A DNA stretch of 64,000 nucleotides from assembly GCA_905250025.1 (NCBI GenBank), contig CAJNOJ010000101.1, positions 288,883-352,882 of the forward strand, given 5' to 3'. A model generated the notes under the pieces. It ran no database searches. It had not been told where the DNA came from and was given only the letters and a program-made list of their open reading frames with translations. The position numbers and the translations under genes are program-made. The first letter of the stretch is position 1. Each line of letters opens with the position of its first letter. Below, one piece after another: positions 37,254-49,842 of this stretch. This DNA comes from Adineta ricciae. Its lineage: Eukaryota; Rotifera; Eurotatoria; Adinetida; Adinetidae.

Positions 37254-37887
37254 TCAGTGCGTAGACTCTGCAGAATGGCTTTGAAGTTTCTTCAGATCAT
37301 GGTGATAAAAAATACTGCATGTTAACGCATAAATAATCGTTCTTTGTGGATTGATCTCTGTATAAGTCAGCAGATTTGGGCCAGTGGAGTTGAATTGAAG
37401 CTCTTGGAATGGCATCTTAGTTTCATGGGGCTCGATAAACGAGCGATATCGACCACAATCTTTGTTAATTATGCGATAAGCAGAAATGTATGGATAGAGC
37501 AAGGTATTACGAAAAACATTTTCCAAAAGCGAGTAAAATTGCATAAGGGTAACGCAGTTATCTTTCGTAAATTCGCTACGCGGAGAGAGCTTATTACGCA
37601 TTTCGACCAATGGTTTTATCCAATCGTAGTAGTTTAAGCTCCTCAGTACATCTATCCACTGATTTGCTTGACACTTATTAAATAAGGCTGCTTGATGAGA
37701 AAATATATCCGAAGAATCGTTACAGTTACCGAAGAACTTTCTATATCCGTCATAGGTCATCAAAATCTAAAGCATAGAATACAACATTCAAATAACATGA
37801 ATTGTTTCAGGGAGAAAATCATTTAACCTCGAAATTTGGAACGAGAGGTAACTTGCCATCAGTTGTTTGATTAACACTGTATGCCAT
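37254..37887 (-). CDS. Unrecognised conserved-looking protein, possible PUB/SPATA2-like fold
   Basis: Two exons (37887–37828 and 37766–37254), a 61-nt intron and matching phase give 190 residues starting MAYSVNQTTDGKLPLVPNFE. It is rich in aromatic and basic residues (MTYDGYRKFFGNC; WIDVLRSLNYYDWIKPL; LMQFYSLLENVFRNTLLYPY; CGRYRSFIEPHETKMPFQEL). No signal peptide or membrane segment. The block QFYSLLENVFR…LLYPY…YRSFI faintly recalls the N-terminal PUB region of SPATA2, a CYLD adaptor, but the likeness is weak. A clean intron and balanced composition support a real gene. Confidence 0.5.
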
Positions 37888-38529
37888 TATTTATTGAAAG
37901 AAAACGTTTCACAATCGATTCACAAAATGGTTATTTTACTCGACATATTATCTATCATTATCGTGTCATTGGATTTTTTCATGTCTGGACCAATTGCGTC
38001 AACACAAGATGTCACTCTTCTCTAGATATAATTCAAGTTTTTAACGAGGTACTTCAAACACAAAGTTATTGCAATGTCTCATCGACACAACTAAGACCGA
38101 TTAAAGAAAACCAGCATTGATGTTTATCAGTAATCGAATTGACATCGATAAATAAGTCGAAATTATACTAAAGTGATCCTTTCTTGGCTTCATCATGCCC
38201 CTAGAGAAAAACATTCAAGATGAAATCTAATTATCTGAATAATTCTTTCTTTATTACAAAAAAATCTATCGACAACAATCATCGAATACATTATCTCTCA
38301 ACTGTCCTTCGAATAATGTGGACATTGGCACATAAACTTCCCGCATCATAGACGCTCCGGATACACTGGACAAGAAATGTCAACACTAGACACTTTTCGT
38401 ATTATCTGGCTATATGATATGTCGATGTTAATGACATCCGAGGAGAGATAATTATGTTTGTGAAAGCTTTTTTTACAAATAACCAACAACAAATATTGAT
38501 GACTAGATAAATATGTCGTCGGATAATAT
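37888..38529. other. Intergenic region upstream of the unrecognised gene and downstream of thiolase
   Basis: An open frame at 37881–38120 on the plus strand overlaps the start of the minus-strand gene and has no domain. Nothing else recognised. Confidence 0.45.
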
Positions 38530-40104
<1,575 letters not shown>

Positions 40105-40634
40105 TCTTCAAACTGGAGCTAATGAATCCCTAGTAAATATGATATCTACACATTGAGCTGAGATGAGAGAAGAAAGAATAATTTCTTTTTCTACACTTCA
40201 AATAACATCTATGGAAGAATTTGCCGTTTTTTCATCTATATAATTATCTCAGACTATCATCTCTGTAGATAAAATCGACAAAAAATCGTTCGTTATCATA
40301 AAATATTCAATCAGACCGGAAATGCTTTTTTTATATAGAATCAGCGGGATGAACTTTTGTTTAACAGTCGAAGTGAGGAAAAAGGGAAAATCTGAGCTGT
40401 TAATTGCCGATCGAAATATCTGTTTATTGAATCAAGGAACAAATTGTTTAGAAAAGACAAAGAGAAGAAAAAAGATAACCGAAGTATCGTATATATAACT
40501 TAAAAGCAGAGATAGAGAGAGAACCGACGAAGTAACAGTGTAGAGAAACGAGAATAAATATAGAATAATAATAAAAAAAAGAACGAGAAGAAGCAGAAAA
40601 AACATGAGAAGAACTCGACTACTATGACAAGTAT
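40105..40634. other. Intergenic region between thiolase and FAM174
   Basis: Purine-rich with many A-tracts (40440–40620). No gene recognised. Contains the thiolase promoter and FAM174 3' end. Confidence 0.45.
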
Positions 40635-41043
40635 CTATCTACGAACGAACAATGTGTCATCGTCTTTCTCGTCATCATCCTCGGCATGTTCGTTGAAGAG
40701 TGGCTCTTCCATTGTTGTCGCATTGCTAAGTAATTTATATCTTCTCGATTGACGTTTTTTACGCAACCTAAAAGAGACGGAAAAAACTCTTTTCATCTTT
40801 TTGAAACTGTTGAATTTCTTCATACATAAACGTTTTCATGGTGATGTACATTAGAATCAAACAAGTTAAACCGGCAAGTGCGATGGTACTCCAGATTAAA
40901 GTTCGTCGGTCAATTTGTTTAATTTGCTTCTGGATTAATTCCTGTCCTTGAATTAATAACGGTTTTTTATTTGATGAAACTGTGGTTACAGTTTGATTAA
41001 GATGAGTTGTGCTATTCGCGACGATCATCACTGACGTGGTCAT
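40635..41043 (-). CDS. FAM174: FAM174-like small single-pass membrane protein
   Basis: Two exons (41043–40808, 40767–40635), separated by a 40-nt GT–AG intron, join in frame for 122 residues. The N-terminus is Ser/Thr/Asn-rich with NST and NQT glycosylation sites. One membrane helix (TLIWSTIALAGLTCLILMYIT) is followed by a basic stretch (RLRKKRQSRRYKLLSN). The acidic end EHAEDDDEKDDDTLFVRR closely parallels the FAM174 ending (DDEDDDNTLF…RR). FAM174 proteins are Golgi/plasma-membrane proteins of poorly known role. There is no clear signal peptide, so topology is uncertain. Confidence 0.75.
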
Positions 41044-41407
41044 GTTACAATAAATTCGAAAATGAAATGGTGCGCTGTAATCTTATTCCATTTGCGAATA
41101 AAGATAGATAAAAGAAGAACAAGAGAAATGATTCATAGATCGCGAAATCGAAAGAGGACACTACTATTCGACGGCAAGATTTCAAAGAGAGTTGAATCTA
41201 TTTATGTCTGATTAATTTGTTGTTGTCGACTTTAACAGGTTTAGAAACTCTACACGTACGTGACAAGTATCCGTTTGTTCGCGTATGTGTCAGTCTTATC
41301 ACTGAATTAGAAAATTTCATCAGACTGACAATATCACGAAACTGATAATACGGTTGTTAGGAGAATTTGTGCTACAAATTTCTTTTGCTCTTTTTTTTTC
41401 CCCATTA
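41044..41407. other. Divergent promoter region, FAM174 and hypothetical gene
   Basis: 364 bp between the two start codons. AT-rich, no other feature seen. Confidence 0.45.
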
Positions 41408-42022
41408 ATGACATCTCCGTTCTTATCATCAAATCACCGTAACAATGTTCTTTTCGAAACGACTTCTCTCACATCAAAGCAAACGCTTTCCAATGATCTC
41501 CACGATATATTTCACATACTGAAGCGTACGCCAAATCATCAAGATCTATCCCGGACAAATTGGCCATCGCCGACATACATTATTGAAAAGCATACAATTA
41601 TCAATACACCAGTTTTCAGTCAACATCAACTTTCGCCTTTCTCTCATGATGAAAAACAAGAATTTAATAACATGGCATATTGTATTGCTTATTGCACGAT
41701 TATTCTCATGGGTAAAATCTCGTTTGTTCATTCGCAAGTCTCTTAAGAATTTCTCTCAGGTATTTCACTTGGTGGTTGGCTCGGCGGTCTTTTCGAATTT
41801 CTAACAAATGGATTCAATGGATGTAGCAATGAGCATCGTGGCCATACTAAATGTCAACTGCAATATGCATCTCCAAATGTGACTGTTCGTTGTGTTAATA
41901 TATTCTACAAGAATTTGACGTTGATTAACTCTGCGTTCATCTGTCTGTGTCGTTTTCGTAATTCTCCGCAACGGAAATATCGAGATTGCGCATATCTGTA
42001 TGCTGACATTCGATCTTTTTAA
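41408..42022 (+). CDS. Hypothetical membrane or secreted protein with Cys-rich C-terminus
   Basis: Two exons (41408–41710, 41759–42022) with a 48-nt intron join in frame for 188 residues from ATG 41408. The first half is Ser/Thr/His-rich (LSSNHRNNVLFE; YIIEKHTIINTPVFSQHQ). Residues about 88–120 are hydrophobic (MAYCIAYCTIILMGISLGGW), probably a membrane helix. The last 75 residues hold five more cysteines and an NVT and NLT glycosylation site (HRGHTKCQLQYASPNVTVRC). No family recognised. ATG at 41672 is an alternative start that would make the hydrophobic segment a signal peptide for a 100-residue secreted Cys-rich protein. Confidence 0.5.
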
Positions 42023-42117
42023 CGAAACAGAGAAACCATTTTGATTCTTTTTTCATAATCAAATCACTGAAAAATAGATGGCAATCAAAAAAGTAAAATC
42101 ATCACGAATTTTCAACA

Positions 42118-43384
42118 TTAGTTAGTTTGCCAAAAAACTATTCCACACCGGCCGATGCTTCGCCTAGAATACAGCAATAGGATTGATTCGAAAGGGTTCA
42201 AGCGAGATTTACCAGCTGCACCACGTCGAAAAGTTTTCTTCACCTCAGGCCGAGCTAATTGCAGACGTCGTAAAAATTCATTCGTTTTACGACGCATATG
42301 CGCATGCAAATACGCCTGAGAATATTCAAACAAAGTTTGTCAATATGTATAGAAACAAAATCTACGTACTTTGCAACATTTTATATGATAATGAAAGTAA
42401 TTCCGAAGGATGTAAATCAAGTTAATGGTGTTCTCTCGTGATGCGGCCTTTGTATGACGAGGAAAGAGAACTAAAGGGAACGAATAAAAAATCCAGATGA
42501 TTCATGTAGATCTAACAGGCAATGTGTGCATACCGAACGTTAAATAACCAATATTATCACCTGTGCGAGCATCGGGCGTGCCTTTGAGTTCTTCGGGAGG
42601 TGTTCGATAACTGACGATGACTTGCGGGGCTTGTTGAAACTGTTGTCTTCGTTCACGAAGTCCCTTCAAAGAAGAAAATTTTCTAAAACTTGAACTTGCA
42701 CGATGAAACTCACTTCCATGAAGAAACGTCCGATGACATTATCGTCAGCATCTTTGAATACCGTCGAAAAAATCACAGTCACACGGTCAGATGATGCATT
42801 GACATACATAGTTTCATCATCGCGGTAATGTATCACCGCCCGTTTTTGATCACCAGTTGTTGGCTGTTGTTTACTTTGAAATTCGAAGTATTTTTCGAAC
42901 ACAATCGCAAAACAATGACGTTTCAGCATCGAAATCTTTCGAACTAATGGTAACCAGACGTCATTGGTCTCACCTTTCGGCAATTGACTGTTAAAATCTA
43001 ATGATAAGGTTACATCATAGCCGTCCAAAGGTGCAACTAATAAATCGCCATATTCACGGCGAAGAGTCTAAGTCAAACATGAGTATTTTTTGTTTGCATT
43101 GGACTTTCATCTTACTTCATCGGTACCATATTGTTCTAAATCTTGAAAAAATTTCAATTTAATGCTAACAACAAATGGGCTATCACGGGAATGTGTAATA
43201 TGATAAAGTGCTCCGTCGAAATCTAATCGAATTCAAATGTAGAACTTCATACAACAATGAAAATGTGTTTCTTACCGACAACATTGGTTTTGATTTCGAC
43301 TATTTTTTCTTTACGTAGAAACGTCTCGATTTGTACGGTTAACAATTCTTCTATTATACGATTATGAACTTCGAGAATAATCAT
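42118..43384 (-). CDS. ARPC2: Arp2/3 complex subunit 2 (p34-Arc)
   Basis: Core scaffold subunit of the Arp2/3 actin-nucleation complex. Starts at ATG 43384 ([20 protein letters not shown]), and runs on the minus strand through short-intron exons: LHHITHS-type strand near 43200, [75 protein letters not shown], then [26 protein letters not shown] and [20 protein letters not shown]. All blocks align with animal ARPC2. After ARPEVKK the sequence departs from the usual short ending, running about 30 residues more ([20 protein letters not shown]…). Its 3' end lies 95 bp from that of the convergent hypothetical gene. Confidence 0.94.
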
Positions 43385-43481
43385 GGTCGAGTCAAAACAA
43401 ATGCAGTGATATAACACAAAAAAAGAATTACTATCAAGTATGTGTGTTGAAGATACACAATTTTGTGGTAATGATTCATGT

Positions 43482-43498
43482 CGAGAGAGAGAGAGAGA
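43482..43498. repeat. (GA)n microsatellite upstream of ARPC2
   Basis: Short GA tract between the ARPC2 start and the EAPP end. Confidence 0.7.
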
Positions 43499-43575
43499 TA
43501 AAGATAGAGGGCAACAATCCACGGTGAGTTTTTTTTTCTAAAATAAATGTTTATTCGTAACAAAAAATCAATGGT

Positions 43576-44703
43576 TTAGTGGCTAGCGAGAACATTGGAA
43601 AAATGATACAATTCTTCTTTCGACTCATACACTCCGATCTCTGTTCCGCATTCGCTGCATAGTACAGGTCGTAAGGCTTCGTCGTGATCGCTTTCGTCAG
43701 AATGTGTTTCATTAGATTTGAATCGTTTGTTGTTGCTAGTCTTCTTTTTCTTTTGTTTTGATTTGGATGAGACCGCAACGAGGCGATTTTCATCAATCGT
43801 GCAATTGAAGACAAACATTGCTCGATATTGATTACGATTCGTTTCATGTCTAGAAGATGGAATCAGACTCGATTCGATTAAAATCAACAGGGAATTACCT
43901 TTGACAATCGTGACAAACTAAAATCATGCAACCGGGACAATTGAGAACAGCGTCAGTTGGTCCAAGCGCGGAACCATCAACTTTGTCGAGATTTTGTACA
44001 CCCTGAGATCTAAAAGACATGATGAGAGTCAAGAAGAGTGACATGGAAAAGAAAAACATACTTTAGTCGTTCTTTTGTCATCCATTTTTCATCTTCTTCT
44101 TCTTCATCGGGATCATAGAGTAGATCGTCATTAGCTTTCTCTTGTTCATCGTTGTTCAGTACGGGTTGATCTGAAAAGATTCGGTTTTGAATAGAAGAAC
44201 TTCTTCGGAGAAATCTTACTCGGTTCATCATCGCTGTCATCGTCGTCGTCGTCAACTGCTTGAGAAATCGTCAGTTTCTTCGTTTCTTTCGGCTTTTGTG
44301 CTAAGAAATAATTCGCTCAATTGGTGATGAATATGAATATGATGACAGTCTTACTTGATATTGGTAATTCAAATGTTCCACGAGTGATAAAATTTTCATA
44401 AATCTGATCTAGTTCATCTTCCATTTCATTGGTGAAAGTATTGGATTTTTTCGTTGCTAAATCTTTATTCTCATCTGTTTTCGGCATTGTCTTTTCCAAA
44501 TATTCGTGAAGTGGCCGGTCGAATTCATCATCCGAACTAAAACCCGAAAATCGTTGAATTATTTCTCAAAACTTCTCATTTTACCTGTCAGAATTCTCTT
44601 CACCCTTCTTTATTGCTGTATTACAAGGAATTTCATCTTCATCATCACTGGGTTCATTGTCTACTTCATAGCCGGTATAGTATTTAAAACGTTGATCGCT
44701 CAT
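43576..44703 (-). CDS. EAPP: E2F-associated phosphoprotein (EAPP)
   Basis: Nuclear acidic protein linked to E2F-dependent transcription and cell-cycle progression in vertebrates. Starts at ATG 44703 (MSDQRFKYYTGYEVDNEPSDDEDE), with four or more introns on the minus strand. Acidic blocks follow, then DLLYDPDEEEEDEKWMTKERL, matching the family's ELLYDP…W motif. Next is the zinc-binding region with CPG-CMILVCHDCQRHE-type cysteines (about 43985–43870), RNQYRAMFVFNCTID, a basic linker and the closing PVLCSECGTEIGVYESKEEL … NVLASH. The last block is the diagnostic end of EAPP. Paired Cys motifs suggest one or two zinc ribbons. Confidence 0.9.
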
Positions 44704-44973
44704 TTTTCTCACGAGAAGACGAAGAATATTGATCTCAAATATTAAGAAATAACAAGGAAACTGTAATTGGTCGCGGATCTATGTGTATAGATGTCACTAA
44801 TGCACAATTGATTACTTATCGTCTATAATACTCTAGAGATTCAAAATTTAGGCTCCCGGTATGTAGAATTTGATCTGTTTCAGTTAGACAAAACCGACAA
44901 TACATTTATCAAAGATATTTTATATATAAAGAAAATTTTTTTTCAATGAAAATAAGTACATTTTATGTTGATA
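44704..44973. other. Intergenic region between EAPP and the UBASH3-like gene
   Basis: 270 bp with the EAPP promoter. No feature recognised. Confidence 0.4.
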
Positions 44974-46456
44974 TCATCGTCCACTTGGTACCAAATTGAA
45001 CGGTTGATCTGAAAATCTCCATTTCGCACCATCGTATTCAGCCATATACATTGCTAACGGCGGATAATTTGATACAGTTCGATAGAATGATTCAACATTG
45101 GGTTTTACGCCTTTCAATGCATCAGTCAATGCCAATAAACCAGGTGCATGTGTTACAAGAAGCACTGTCCCACCACGATGACCGTATCTGTCAATTATTC
45201 CTCTCATCACAACAGCACTTCGCTCGAAATAATCATCTAATGTTTCCGGAACGGAAATGTTCGGAATTAACGCTTTATATTCATATTTGATATTATAACT
45301 ATTGTCTGTGAATTCTCTTTTCGTCATAAAACTATCGGTTATTTTATGATTGAGATGAGGACATTCGAATAAACCAGGCTCAATTCGAATTGGAATACGA
45401 TCGCGACGATCCATACCTAACAAAAGTCAAAACTATTAAAGAGAAAAGATTCTGATCAGCAAATACCAGTTAAAATTCGTTCACAAGTTTGTACACAACG
45501 GAGAGCAGATGATGATAAGCATACATCGGGTATTAAACCACTGCTTAACAAAGCACGTCCCACAAGACGAGCAGTTTGCAAACCGTTAACTAAAAGACGA
45601 ATATCATATCGAACAAAAGAAAATATTCAAGAAATATTCCTATACCGGTTAATGGAGCATCGAATAGAAAAGCTTGATCAGATCGTCTTTTTGGTAAAAC
45701 ACGCGGTAGATTTTGGTCGTATGGTACATACGAATTTGTACGAAATGCTCGGCTAAACCAATCCGGACCGAGTGCTTGGTTAACGCGTTCGCTATGGCGC
45801 ATAAAAATAATTCGCAAAGGTTGTGCAACAGGTGAACCAGATAAATGTCCGCCATGCAGTGCTGAAGCAGTGGGACGAGCCGAACGTGCGCCATGAGTCA
45901 TAGTACCCATAGACGGACGATTTGCACGACGACTAAGACGAATATGTCGACGATGAGCATCACTTTCATAATCCGAATCTTCATCTTGATAATTATGATC
46001 CGAAATACTCGAATGTGGTAAAGTAGAAGATACATGTGCTCTATGAGCTAATTGATGTTGACCCAAACTATTGATTGTCGGTTTCGATGATTGTGATACA
46101 TGACGTCGGACAGATGATCGCGGTGAGACCAATTGCTCATAGTCCGTACTACTGAGATGATGATGTCTCAAAAGATGTCTCCGCGATTCTAAAGCTCCAT
46201 CTGTATCGTATGCTGAATCGGAATTGATTCGATTAGAGAGTAATCTTGGTACGCGGAGAGATGAGGTTGGTACATCGTTATAATCAGCTGCTGATTGATG
46301 ATGATGATTATTCGTACTATTCTGATCAGATACTTTCCGCGTAAGCGAACGTGGGTGCCACGAATGATGGGTAGTCAATGTTCGACTGTGGTCACCTGTA
46401 TCGGTATTAACTAAAGACCATTCACGTTCCATCATCTCAGTTAAATTCTCCACCAT
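44974..46456 (-). CDS. UBASH3/STS-like histidine phosphatase without UBA and SH3 domains
   Basis: Minus-strand gene starting at ATG 46456 (MVENLTEMMEREWSLVN). The first 210 residues are low-complexity Ser/His/Arg-rich with no fold. The remainder is a two-histidine phosphatase domain of the Sts-1/UBASH3 type: LRIIFMRHSERVNQALG, then LVNGLQTARLVGRALL, CLSSSALRCVQTCERIL, RIEPGLFECPHLN and the second catalytic His in TVLLVTHAPGLLALTDAL. The first motif is RHS where RHG is usual. Vertebrate UBASH3 also has UBA, 2H-phosphoesterase and SH3 domains, not seen here. Likely a phosphotyrosine phosphatase-type enzyme. Introns are at about 45652–45590 and 45466–45420. Confidence 0.85.
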
Positions 46457-46961
46457 GATTTCCCTTTTCTAAAACGACACAATCTGTACACATCTCCGTG
46501 AAAAATAAAAACAAACTTATGACATTCGCTTTATCATTATTAATAAAAAAAAAACGATGTGATTTCGTATATGTATAGGCTACGGTTCATTGATTTTTTG
46601 TCAGTATCACTATGAAATAATGTGAATATTGACGATGTTTTAGACATACTGTGTAACAAGAGAACGGGAAAGTAAAGGACAACATAAAAAAAAACAAGAT
46701 ATTATCTTAACCCAGGCATATATCATGAAAATACTAATAAAGACAAAAAAACAACGCCAGAGAGAAGTTCAAATCTTTCACACACGTATTTTCATTTCAA
46801 GTAAAAGTTCGAAGAGATATTGATTAGTCATACTATATCTTCGTCTATATTCTTATCTTAATTGTCAATGATATCTCTAATAAATAAGACGCGTTTCTAT
46901 CTAATAAGAGAATTGTTAGTCTGTCGATGACAAACGTCTTTCCCGGAAAGTTCGCGTCTCG
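46457..46961. other. Divergent intergenic region upstream of the UBASH3-like gene
   Basis: AT-rich with poly-A tracts at 46540–46555 and 46685–46695. No feature recognised. Confidence 0.45.
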
Positions 46962-47156
46962 ATGTATAGAACAGGACAAACGAAATTGCGCTTGTTTAAC
47001 TTCTTTACTCATTGGGATTTGACTATTCAGCAAACGAAATGGCAAATCACAGCTGTCGCTGTCGCATGTATTATTTTGACTACTATTGTAGCACTTATTA
47101 TTCAACGGTTGAGCAGATTAAGGCGCTGTTGTCGTTCGAAATCGACCAATGTTTAA
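46962..47156 (+). CDS. Possible small single-pass membrane protein
   Basis: 64-codon open frame from ATG 46962. It has one convincing hydrophobic helix (ITAVAVACIILTTIVALII) followed by a basic, cysteine-containing tail (RLSRLRRCCRSKSTNV), the normal positive-inside pattern. An AATAAA lies about 130 nt downstream (near 47290). No family recognised. Short length and lack of introns leave it doubtful. Confidence 0.35.
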   Translation: MYRTGQTKLRLFNFFTHWDLTIQQTKWQITAVAVACIILTTIVALIIQRLSRLRRCCRSKSTNV

Positions 47157-47525
47157 GGTACCAAAACCCGTATTATCAGAACTTCTGAGAACTTTTATTT
47201 ATATTTAGAAGACAATGAGAAATGGCATTTTGGCTTCTTATGAATGGTACGATGAATTGTTTAAGGAATGTGTTCAAAGTTTCTTGAAAAATAAATCTAT
47301 GAAATACAAAATAAAGCATCTGTCTTCATCCACCTACTCAATAAACAATAGTGTTATTCAGATGTTTCGATAAGTTTTACGAGGCGCCATCTCTCGCAGA
47401 AAAGCTTTTCATGGGTTCTTTGTTTGTATGACCAATACTAAACAGTGTATCTAGACAGATATATAACTAGCTTGACTATTTACCAGTTAGTTTAATCAAT
47501 TGTTTGAGCCAAAGGGTATATCACC
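47157..47525. other. Intergenic region upstream of PRC1
   Basis: Contains AATAAA near 47290 and the PRC1 promoter. Nothing else seen. Confidence 0.4.
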
Positions 47526-49842
47526 ATGTCGTCATCTTTGCTGCGACAGCCTGGTGATATCGTCAATGAAGTGTATTCTGAGAATATTCCATCGATCATC
47601 AAATTATGTGATGATGTTGGTGACGATCCAAGTTCAATTGTTCAAGAAACGAAACGTGAATTACAAGTAACCATAAAAGGATTGATCTTTCCGAGTCAAT
47701 AGAATCTTCTTCTAGAAAATGGTAACTGAGATGATCGCAGAAGATGATGCACTACTTGAACGTAAACGTACTGAACTTGCACCGATACGCAAACGTTACG
47801 AATCGCTCTATCATGAATTGCACCCGGATAAAACATGTCCACCATATGGAAATACGTTACCGGTTCTCCAAGCTCTACGTACTTATGTTGATGAGTATAA
47901 ACGATTAAAAGCTGAACACGAAAAACTACTCGAACGTGAACCGGATATTCGGCGAGAAGAAAGACAATTATGTAACGAATTGAATGAACGTTCATTGCAG
48001 CTTGATAATTCTGGTTTCAATTCCAAACAACTGCTCACACAAATCAGCCTTTTGTCCGAACATATCAATGAATTACGTGGAGAAAAAGTAAAAAAAGATT
48101 TATATTTCAAAGTTTGCTTTTTTTCGAGTTTCTGCATCTCGTAGGAAAAACGTATCGATCATTTATCCGATATCGTTCGGGCATTGCATGAATATGAAGA
48201 AGTTTATGGATGGAAACGACCAACGACGGAAACTATGGTTGGTCGATTGTTAGCATTAGATCTTACACAAGTTGACCAGTATACATTGACAAAAGAAGCG
48301 ATCGAACTTGTCGACAAGGAATTTACCGAAGTAAAACGCGATTTTATCCGTAATGTTTCATTGCAAATCGATTTTACTTTTCACAGATCAGCGAGGAAGT
48401 ACGTAAAGCCGAAGCTTGTTTTGAAGAATCACACAAACAGCTAACAGCACTGATGCGAAAGCATCAATCATTAGTACCCAATGCTAAAGCCATAGCAGTA
48501 ACCAAGAGTAAACAATGTCGCTTATCAAAATTACCCGATGTAAGCGTTTTCAGTCGCTCAATGCAAACACGAACGAGTTTTTCTTGTTTAGCTCGTTGCA
48601 GAAGTTGATCGTTATACGGAACATGCCATGGAGAAACTAACGAGTGATATTTTGAAAGCACGTGAACGTATTCAATTAATCCTTACTAAACTGTCCGTCG
48701 GTGATGTAACAAACGATTCGAAATATGCTGTTTTGTATACAAGTACTTCGAAATGACTTGTGTAGGTGAATTTCTCTTCGAAATGTTTTCAGATGATTTT
48801 ACGGAGGATGTCTATTTCATGCATGAAGAACTTGCTCAAGAACTAGAAGCTCAATATGAAGTTAATCGAACGATGTATGAACAAATCGAAGCATGGAACG
48901 AATTGTTCACTGAATTTCAGGAATTTGAAGTAGGTAAAACTTATTTTGTATTGAACCGAGTCGTGTTTTCGGTTTTAGAAAAACGCCAGTGATCCTCAAC
49001 GTTTTCATCGACGAGGTTATAGTGCACTCGCTGAAGATAAAACTCGTAAGAAATTGGAAGCCTCATTACGAGATTGTGAATTACGTATTCGACATCTTGT
49101 TGATGAATATCGAGAGAAAAATCACGGGCAAGTGTTTATTATGAATGCGAATGGAAAGGAAATTTCGGATTATATTGCACAAAGAAAAGAAGATTATGCA
49201 AAAGCAAAAGAACGAGAACGTGAAGTAGCGAAAGTAAAGATAAATCTCCATTGATTTCCTCATCGATAGATATTCTCTAGGCTGGACAAACAACTTCCAC
49301 TGGCACCATTGTTGGACGAACACCTTTAAAAACGAAACAATTGGTCGGCGCTACACCAAGCGCAACAATAAAACGCGTACGGAAATTTGACCTTACCTCC
49401 ATCATTCAATCCGATAAGAATGATTTGCTTTAGGCTGAACCCAATTCAAATTTACGGACACCACTAGCTACTGCCCGTCGTGTTGGTTTGCCGACTGGTA
49501 AAACTCCATTGAACAACTCAACATTCAAAACACGAGCACAAGCTAAACAAGCGCAAACGACCAAACGTGTGAATATGGATGCAACAGCATCAACACTCAC
49601 TACGCCTGTAAAGCAACGCCGTCTTCTCGATCAAATTGCCAATACAACTGAGAACACATCTACACATAGTATAAATGCAGGAAATATAACAACAGGATTG
49701 AAATCGTCAATGATGGTATGATCGTCTTTATCTCGTTTAGTCATTTCATCAATTCTTCTTGTGTTCCGTTTAGACAACACCCTCAGGAAAACGAACTTTA
49801 GTCAAACGAGGCATTCCTACACCAATTCGAACACATAAATGA
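47526..49842 (+). CDS. PRC1: PRC1/Ase1/MAP65 antiparallel microtubule crosslinker
   Basis: Cytokinesis factor that bundles antiparallel microtubules at the spindle midzone. About nine short-intron exons from ATG 47526. The long coiled-coil dimerisation and rod part includes KRYESLYHELHPDKTCPP, YVDEYKRLKAEHEKLLERE, then EKRIDHLSDIVRALHEYEEV. The spectrin-like microtubule-binding domain follows with RIQLILTKLSVGD, DVYFMHEELAQELEAQYE, AWNELFTEFQEFE and the characteristic NASDPQRFHRRGYSALAEDK. The C-terminal basic, unstructured tail is rich in Thr-Pro sites (RTPLATARR, KTPLNNSTF, STLTTPVKQ), consistent with CDK regulation as in PRC1. The stop is at 49840–49842. Length (about 660–680 residues) fits the family. 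Confidence 0.9.

Noticed and set aside
37881..38120. Plus-strand open frame near the unrecognised minus-strand gene
   Set aside because: Overlaps the start of a spliced gene on the other strand and lacks domains.
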